DNA of 64,000 nt from positions 62,001-126,000 of the forward strand of contig JAEUVF010000005.1 of the NCBI GenBank assembly GCA_016787265.1. Reading direction: 5' to 3'. Shown here one piece after another: positions 58,910 to 64,000 of the stretch (position 1 is its first letter; each line of letters begins with the position of its first letter). Origin of the DNA: Flavipsychrobacter sp. GTDB lineage: Bacteria > Bacteroidota > Bacteroidia > Chitinophagales > Chitinophagaceae. The notes beneath the pieces were generated by a model, which did no database searches, was not told where the DNA came from, and worked only from the letters and a program-made list of their open reading frames with translations. Made by a program: the position numbers and the translations under genes.

Positions 58910-60871
58910 ATGCAAAAACCCATTTATCTCCTTTTCAGCGCATTGTTACTTTATATTGCGTTGCCTGCACAAACACCAACAAACAGAGACAGTTTATTGC
59001 GTTTACTCCCGCTTGCCCGGGAGGACAGCAATGCTGTGCTGTTGCTGATTAGAATTGGTCAGCAGTTCGAGGGGCAGGACCTCGACAAGGCCAAGCAGTA
59101 TTATGATAAGGCGGCTTCGCTTAGTAAAAAGATCCGGTATCCGCTAGGCATTATCAAATCGATCGCCAACCAAACCTTCGTATTGAACCAGCAGGGAAAG
59201 TTTGATTCTTCCCTGCAGCTCAACCTCGAATCGGTTAGGCTATCCCGTCAAATCAAAGACTCGGTTTATCTTGCCAAAACACTGTTTAATACTGGCACCT
59301 CTTACCGCAACCTGGGTAATTACGAGAAAGCGGTTGCTGCATATGAAGAAGGCAAACAGCTCTTCATGCGATTTGGTGACTCGTTCACAGAAGCGCTCTC
59401 AAGTGATATTCTACAAGTAGTGTATTACGAACTTCACCAGTACCAGAAGGCAATCGAATTCGGTCAGCATGCAGTAGCGCTGGCTAAAAAAATGGGTGAT
59501 CAATATATATACGGATTGGCACTGAACAACCTTGGTCTCAACTACATCGCGCTCAATCAGCTTCCTACTGCCGACTCACTTTTTAAGGAAGCACTTAAAG
59601 TAGCTGTCGCTACGGATGATAAAAACCTGGAACAGAGTTCCTACCTCAATCTTGGCAACAATATGATCCAGCGGGGAGAATATGAATCCATGAAACCTTT
59701 GATGGATAAAGCGCTTGCATTGAATAAGGAGCTGGGCATTCCGGAAAGCCACCTGCTTTGCCTAAAGGGATATGCTTATTATTATACGTATAAAAAAGAC
59801 TATCGGAAAGCTCAGCTGTTCGCAGAAGAAGCCCTGGCAATTTCCTATGCGAATGACCTGAAACCCCAACGGGTAAAAGTGCTGGATCAATTGTCCGGTA
59901 TTGCCCATGCCCGCCAGAATATGCTCCTGGGTAATCAGTATGCGCAACACAGTGCACTGCTGTCGGATAGTTTATTGAATGGCACCATCCAGCGAACTAC
60001 CCTGGAACTGGAAGAAAAATATGCTTCTGCAGCCAAAGTAGCGCGCATTAAAAATCTTGAAGACGAACAGGCGCTGCAACAACTATCCCTCCGTCAAAAG
60101 ACGCTGCTTAATTATTTCCTGCTTGGTGCTGCGGTTTTGCTGGGCATTATATTTTTTCTGAGTTACCGCAATTACCGGCAAAAACGATTCCTGCAACAAC
60201 AACAAATCAACGAACTCGAAGCAGAAAAAAAACAGATGGCAACGGAAGCCGTGCTAAAAGGCGAAGAAAAAGAAAGAACCCGGCTGGCCAGGGATCTGCA
60301 CGATGGGCTTGGGGGTATGTTATCCGGTATTAAATATTCATTTCAAAATATGAAAGGCAATCTTATCCTTACACAAGAAAATGCACAGGACTTTGAACGC
60401 AGTATGGACATGCTGGACAGCTCCATCAGGGAAATGCGTCGTGTAGCACACAATCTTATGCCTGAAGCCCTGGTGAAATTTGGACTCGACACTGCACTGA
60501 AAGATTTTTTTAAAGAAATCAACCGCAGTGGTATATTGAAAGTAAGATACCAGTCGATCGGACTTGATACTACAAGCCTTGATCAGACCCTGAGCATTAC
60601 CGTTTATCGTATCATTCAGGAACTTATCAATAATACAATCAAACATGCTGGTGCCAGAGAAGCCGTTGTTCAGATCAGCTTGTCTGATGGACAGCTTAGT
60701 ATTACCGCGGAGGATAATGGAAAAGGTTTTGACCCGGCAAAAGTAAAGGGCGTAAAGGGCATCGGATGGAGTAATATTCAGAATCGTATCGATTTTCTAA
60801 AAGGCACATTTGATATCAGATCTGTACCTGGACATGGCTGTTCCGTTCAAATTGAATTACCTTGTAAATGA
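58910..60871 (+). CDS. TPR-containing sensor histidine kinase
   Basis: A 653-residue kinase from ATG 58910, which begins a good signal peptide (LYIALPAQT); the open frame from 58760 has no coding look before it. Residues about 35-390 are TPR repeats (LFNTGTSYRNLGNYEKAVAAYEEG, NNLGLNYIALNQLPTADSLF). A transmembrane helix is at about 400-420 (LLNYFLLGAAVLLGIIFFLS). The HisKA_3 box has phospho-acceptor His464 (RLARDLHDGLGGML), and the HATPase domain has ELINNTIKHAGA and DNGKGFD. It overlaps the regulator gene by four bases. Confidence 0.9.
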   Translation: MQKPIYLLFSALLLYIALPAQTPTNRDSLLRLLPLAREDSNAVLLLIRIGQQFEGQDLDKAKQYYDKAASLSKKIRYPLGIIKSIANQTFVLNQQGKFDSSLQLNLESVRLSRQIKDSVYLAKTLFNTGTSYRNLGNYEKAVAAYEEGKQLFMRFGDSFTEALSSDILQVVYYELHQYQKAIEFGQHAVALAKKMGDQYIYGLALNNLGLNYIALNQLPTADSLFKEALKVAVATDDKNLEQSSYLNLGNNMIQRGEYESMKPLMDKALALNKELGIPESHLLCLKGYAYYYTYKKDYRKAQLFAEEALAISYANDLKPQRVKVLDQLSGIAHARQNMLLGNQYAQHSALLSDSLLNGTIQRTTLELEEKYASAAKVARIKNLEDEQALQQLSLRQKTLLNYFLLGAAVLLGIIFFLSYRNYRQKRFLQQQQINELEAEKKQMATEAVLKGEEKERTRLARDLHDGLGGMLSGIKYSFQNMKGNLILTQENAQDFERSMDMLDSSIREMRRVAHNLMPEALVKFGLDTALKDFFKEINRSGILKVRYQSIGLDTTSLDQTLSITVYRIIQELINNTIKHAGAREAVVQISLSDGQLSITAEDNGKGFDPAKVKGVKGIGWSNIQNRIDFLKGTFDIRSVPGHGCSVQIELPCK

Positions 60872-61485
60872 GCATAAAAGTTTTTATAACCGACGACCAT
60901 TATATGGTGATTGAAGGAATTCGATCACTTCTTCAAAATGAGCCAACTATCGACTGGATGGGAAATGCTACAAATGCCGCTTCCTGCCTAGCTTTTCTGG
61001 AAAGACAATTGCCAGATGTATTGTTGCTCGATATCAACCTGCCAGACACTAGCGGAATTGAACTCTGCAAAATTATAAAGCAACGATTTCCTTCGGTCTT
61101 TGTACTTGGACTCAGCACATTTAATCAGCAAAGCTTTATTGCTAAAATGATGGAACATGGTGCTTCCGGTTATTTGCTCAAAAACGCTACCCAGGCGGAA
61201 TTGCTGGAAGCCATACAAATCGTTATCAAAGGTAAAACCTATCTGAGCGAAGAAGCTGCAGATGTTCTTAGGAAAGCATCAGACGAAGATGTCCCGGTTA
61301 TTACTCAGCGCGAGAGAGAAGTGCTTATGCTCATAGCAGATGGATTAACTAATGCAGCGATTGCCGATCATCTCTTCATCAGTATTCTTACAGTTGAGAC
61401 GCACCGAAAAAATCTGCTTGCTAAATTTGAAGTAAAAAATACGGCCTCCCTTATAAAGACAGCAGCTAAACTGAACCTGCTCTGA
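60868..61485 (+). CDS. NarL/FixJ-type response regulator
   Basis: A 205-residue regulator. The receiver has DDH at 9-11, phospho-acceptor Asp55 (LLLDINLPD), the conserved Ser (LGLSTF) and Lys in LLKNAT. The C-terminal LuxR helix-turn-helix is complete: ITQREREVLMLIADGLTNAAIADHLFISILTVETHRKNLL. It overlaps the kinase gene by four bases and is its certain partner. It may act on the LytTR gene 140 bases downstream or on the SusC-type genes after that (inference). Confidence 0.93.
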   Translation: MSIKVFITDDHYMVIEGIRSLLQNEPTIDWMGNATNAASCLAFLERQLPDVLLLDINLPDTSGIELCKIIKQRFPSVFVLGLSTFNQQSFIAKMMEHGASGYLLKNATQAELLEAIQIVIKGKTYLSEEAADVLRKASDEDVPVITQREREVLMLIADGLTNAAIADHLFISILTVETHRKNLLAKFEVKNTASLIKTAAKLNLL

Positions 61486-61626
61486 TAATGAAAACAAGGT
61501 ATACTTTACCACGCTTTCGGGAATAATTTCGACGGTTTCGGGAATATTTTCAGTTGCTGTTTTTTTTCAAAAACTTGTTGCAACTTTCTGTGGCAAAACA
61601 TCCCAGATATCACCAAACCGCTTTGT

Positions 61627-61947
61627 ATGAAAAGCAAGTTCCTGTCTTTCCAAAATGCAACCACCTTCTACAAAATCCCAATGGATAATATCCTTTTCAT
61701 TCAGGTAAAGGACGATTACTGTGCAATTATAACCAGCTCTTTTTCCTGTTGGATGAAAATTACGATGCAAAACCTCCTTGAGCTACTACCGGAGAATCAA
61801 TTTTATCGGGTGCACCGCTTTTATACGGTTAACCTTAACCTGGTGACCGGCGTTGGTAAAAATTTTCTGCTGGTGCAGGACCATCGAATTCCTGTTAGCA
61901 GGTCGCTATCTCCTGCCTTTAATGAACAGTTTATAAAGTCCTGCTGA
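61627..61947 (+). CDS. Stand-alone LytTR DNA-binding protein
   Basis: A 106-residue protein that is nothing but a LytTR domain: MDNILFIQVKDDYCAIITS, then MKITMQNLLELLPENQFYRVHRFYTVNLNLVTGV and QDHRIPVSRSLSPAFNEQF. It has no receiver domain. LytTR proteins bind direct-repeat sites of about 9-11 bases each, and four tandem 11-base repeats begin only four bases after its stop codon. It follows the two-component pair by 140 bases on the same strand and could be controlled by it. The target gene is not known. Confidence 0.85.
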   Translation: MKSKFLSFQNATTFYKIPMDNILFIQVKDDYCAIITSSFSCWMKITMQNLLELLPENQFYRVHRFYTVNLNLVTGVGKNFLLVQDHRIPVSRSLSPAFNEQFIKSC

Positions 61948-61950
61948 TTA

Positions 61951-61994
61951 GCTTCCTGAACGCTTCCTGAACGCTTCACTGACGCTTCCAGGAC
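61951..61994 (+). repeat. Four tandem 11-bp repeats after the LytTR gene
   Basis: GCTTCCTGAAC occurs at 61951-61961 and 61962-61972, then degenerates to GCTTCACTGAC (61973-61983) and GCTTCCAGGAC (61984-61994). The 11-base period equals one helical turn, so all copies face one side of the DNA. The site lies immediately after the LytTR coding region, whose protein class binds direct repeats, so autoregulation or a downstream control site is plausible. Confidence 0.7.
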
Positions 61995-62669
61995 GATGAA
62001 ACAACAGTCAAACAACGAACAAAATTCGGATCCTGATGACTGACTGGATAGATGAAAGTGCCCGAATGGACGGTGATAGTATGCCGAATTGCACAAATAA
62101 TAAGTCCCTTAAATTGGATGAAAAATATATCTAAGGAGGGTAAAAGGATGTGTACACACGACACTATTCAAGAAAAAATTTATAGAAAAAACAACAGAGT
62201 AAGAATATTGAAGTAAAAAAATGGAGACTAATTGCGAATGAGAATGGTGTATAGCATCCATTATTGCTACGCCTAAGATTGATACATCTCTAATCTTGTG
62301 ACTTTAAGGTAAATCTGGCCACTAGAAACATCGATATGAAGAAAGCTAACCCCGGCAAAAATTTTACTTTATTTAGCAAATTTAGGAAACGCAGCTCTCT
62401 GAACTCCCTTCTATATTTGACTTATTAAATAGACTGTTCATTTCAATTATAATATGAGCATACGCACTGTGTAACATACAGTCTTCACGATTGCTGAATT
62501 GCCATAGGTTAAAACGCTCCGGAATTTTTTATGCCCATCCGGCAATAGTCCTATTGTTATTCTGGCTTTCAAGAAAACATATTGGTAAAATGCTCAATTT
62601 GAGCGTATACTGTAATGCTGTTTTTGTGACACAGGCATCTATTTGCTATCATTCAAAAAAGATAAGGCT
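61995..62669. other. Intergenic stretch before the SusC gene, no gene recognised
   Basis: About 675 bases between the tandem repeats and the SusC-type gene. Three tiny frames of 15-22 codons (from 61996, about 62066 and 62151) and one of 60 codons (62491-62673) are seen, none with family features. A word near 62638-62645 (TCTATTTG) is one base from the -7 consensus and could belong to the SusC promoter, but no -33 box is found at the right distance. A long SusC leader is normal. Confidence 0.45.
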
Positions 62670-64000
62670 ATGACCATTGACCAAAACGTAAAAAGACTGC
62701 TACTGCTGCTTTGTGGTGTTTGCTTGTCGGTATTGTCCTTCGCACAAACCATTTCAGGCAAAATCACCGATGATGCGGGAAACCCCCTTGTCGGTGCATC
62801 CATCAGAAACACCACCACTCAGGTAACCACCACCTCCAACGACAATGGTGAGTTTACCTTACAGGCAGCCCTAACCGAAAAAATTGAAATCAGCTTTGTT
62901 GGTTTCTCACCCATTACCATAACCGCTGGTAATAGATTTCATTCCATTACTTTACAAAAAAGCGCAGATAACTCGCTCTCAGATGTGGTCGTAGTTGGCT
63001 ACTCCACTCAAAAAAGAGCCAGCATCTCCGGCTCCGTTTCCGTAATCGGAAAAAAATCACTCGAAAACCGGCCCGTTGTCAATGCCGTTCAGGCCTTACA
63101 GGGTCTTTCACCTGGGCTCGTTATTACCCGCAGCAGCGGACAACCCGGCAGAGAAGGCTGGAATGTAAACGTGCGAGGTACCTCATCGCTCAATGGAACC
63201 AACAGCCCGTTGGTAATGGTGGATGGTGTAGAATACCCCAACCTTACCCTCATCAACCCGGATGATATTGAATCCATCTCAGTCCTTAAAGATGCTTCTG
63301 CCGCTGCTATCTATGGCGCCAAAGCCTCCAACGGAGTATTGATGGTTACTACCAAATCCGGAAAATCAGGAAAGGTTACGGTGAATTATACCATGATGGC
63401 GCAATCCAAAAAGCCCATTAGCCTTCCTCAAACTGTGCCCTTCCATATCAGTGCAGAAATCCAGAACCTCGCTAATATCAACAACGGCGGATCCCCATCC
63501 TTTACCGATGAGCAGATTGCCTGGTTCAAAGACCCCAACGTTACCCTGGTACCAGATGACCCCCGTAATACATTTTACTACAAGGAAATGAACTATGTAG
63601 ACATGACCATCAAAAAACGTGTGGGTGCTGTCAATCATAATGCCAGCATCTCCGGAGGTAATGAAACTACCCGCTATTTTGTTGGATTAGGATACACTGA
63701 TAATAAAGGCATGTTCACTATTGGTCCGGATGGCAACAAGCGCTACAATGCGCGGATAAACTTTACCACCAAACTGAATAAAATTTTAAGTCTGGATAGC
63801 CGGATCTCCTATACCCAGAATAAAATCGAATCCCCGTCCGGTACACTGGAAGGTGATTATGGGCTGCTCTATAATATTTATAACCTGCGTCCTATCTATC
63901 CCATTTTTGTTCCGGGTGATGAATCCAAATTGGTTTCTGGAGTAAATACCTATGCCACACTGAAAGAAGGTGGTTACAATAATATCAATGATAATCTCTT
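62670..64000 (+). CDS. SusC/RagA family TonB-linked outer membrane protein, 5' part
   Basis: An open frame from ATG 62670 runs off the window end (more than 440 codons). It has a signal peptide ending LSFAQT, then a CarboxypepD_reg-like domain (SGKITDDAGNPLVGASI, NDNGEFTL). VVVVGYSTQ is the start of the plug, followed by LQGLSPGLVITRSSGQPG, NVRGTSSLNG, the LVMVDGVEYP box and DDIESISVLKDASAAAIYGAKASNGV. This is the full SusC signature. The partner SusD gene should follow outside the window, making this the start of a new polysaccharide utilisation locus. It is probably controlled by the LytTR/two-component genes in front. Confidence 0.93.
   Translation, partial: MTIDQNVKRLLLLLCGVCLSVLSFAQTISGKITDDAGNPLVGASIRNTTTQVTTTSNDNGEFTLQAALTEKIEISFVGFSPITITAGNRFHSITLQKSADNSLSDVVVVGYSTQKRASISGSVSVIGKKSLENRPVVNAVQALQGLSPGLVITRSSGQPGREGWNVNVRGTSSLNGTNSPLVMVDGVEYPNLTLINPDDIESISVLKDASAAAIYGAKASNGVLMVTTKSGKSGKVTVNYTMMAQSKKPISLPQTVPFHISAEIQNLANINNGGSPSFTDEQIAWFKDPNVTLVPDDPRNTFYYKEMNYVDMTIKKRVGAVNHNASISGGNETTRYFVGLGYTDNKGMFTIGPDGNKRYNARINFTTKLNKILSLDSRISYTQNKIESPSGTLEGDYGLLYNIYNLRPIYPIFVPGDESKLVSGVNTYATLKEGGYNNINDNL

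Noticed and set aside
61996..62220. Three short frames of 15-22 codons before the SusC gene as possible peptide genes
   Set aside because: No own terminator or -7 box, no modifying enzymes nearby and no conserved motif; cannot be supported.
62491..62673. Open frame of 60 codons overlapping the SusC start
   Set aside because: It overlaps the strong SusC start by a few bases and has no coding features.

Overview
The window reads as a chromosome segment of a Bacteroidota member, most likely Chitinophagaceae or a close relative (inference). The signs are a SusC-type TonB receptor, a PorV-like protein with a type IX secretion (T9SS) substrate, TPR histidine kinases, a Bacteroidota-type -7 box (TAnnTTTG), A-rich leaders without Shine-Dalgarno sequences, and a GH92 sugar-use cluster. 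No rRNA, tRNA, CRISPR array or transposase was seen.

Layout. 1-7580: a co-directional carbohydrate cluster (sialate O-acetylesterase end, mutarotase-like protein, SDR dehydrogenase, enolase-superfamily dehydratase, SMP-30 lactonase, GH92 mannosidase, ROK kinase) that fits an oxidative sugar-acid route. 7581-11925: single genes, including a small membrane protein resembling styrene oxide isomerase, a secreted nuclease, two lipoproteins and the 3' remnant of an ABC exporter. 11988-16877: a probable metal or Cys-peptide locus with a 25-residue seven-cysteine mini-protein that has its own promoter and terminator, a GNAT with a Cys-rich tail and a TonB-type receptor on one strand, and two AraC regulators (one with an N-terminal CxxC) plus a small membrane protein on the other.

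17404-28722: a five-gene unit with ECF sigma factor, membrane anti-sigma-like TPR protein, periplasmic TPR-CHAT protease, PorV paralogue and an 1868-residue T9SS protein with seven 133-residue repeats, closed by a strong terminator. This is the most interesting module: it resembles the CHAT/sigma logic of type III-E CRISPR but has no CRISPR part and is placed at the envelope. 28775-36285: a membrane protein of unknown family, a 51-residue exported peptide with its own terminator just before a TPR kinase/response-regulator pair, small unknown genes, a propeller-TM-helical sensor-like protein, and two WYL-type regulators, one cut short.

36463-50423: an AT-rich accessory (defence-like) island. 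It holds a four-gene SPFH/zinc-ribbon/CFI-box operon, a type I restriction-modification operon (hsdM, rhuM, hsdS, a predicted PD-(D/E)XK protein, hsdR) with a fossil of an older hsdS end, and a toxin-antitoxin-SecB-like chaperone (TAC) module. 50546-58740: an AAA ATPase, a small membrane protein and secreted proteins of unknown function. 58910-61994: a second TPR kinase/NarL regulator pair, a stand-alone LytTR protein and four 11-bp tandem repeats. 62670 to the end: the start of a SusC/RagA receptor gene.

All family assignments come from reading motifs by eye; no database search was run.
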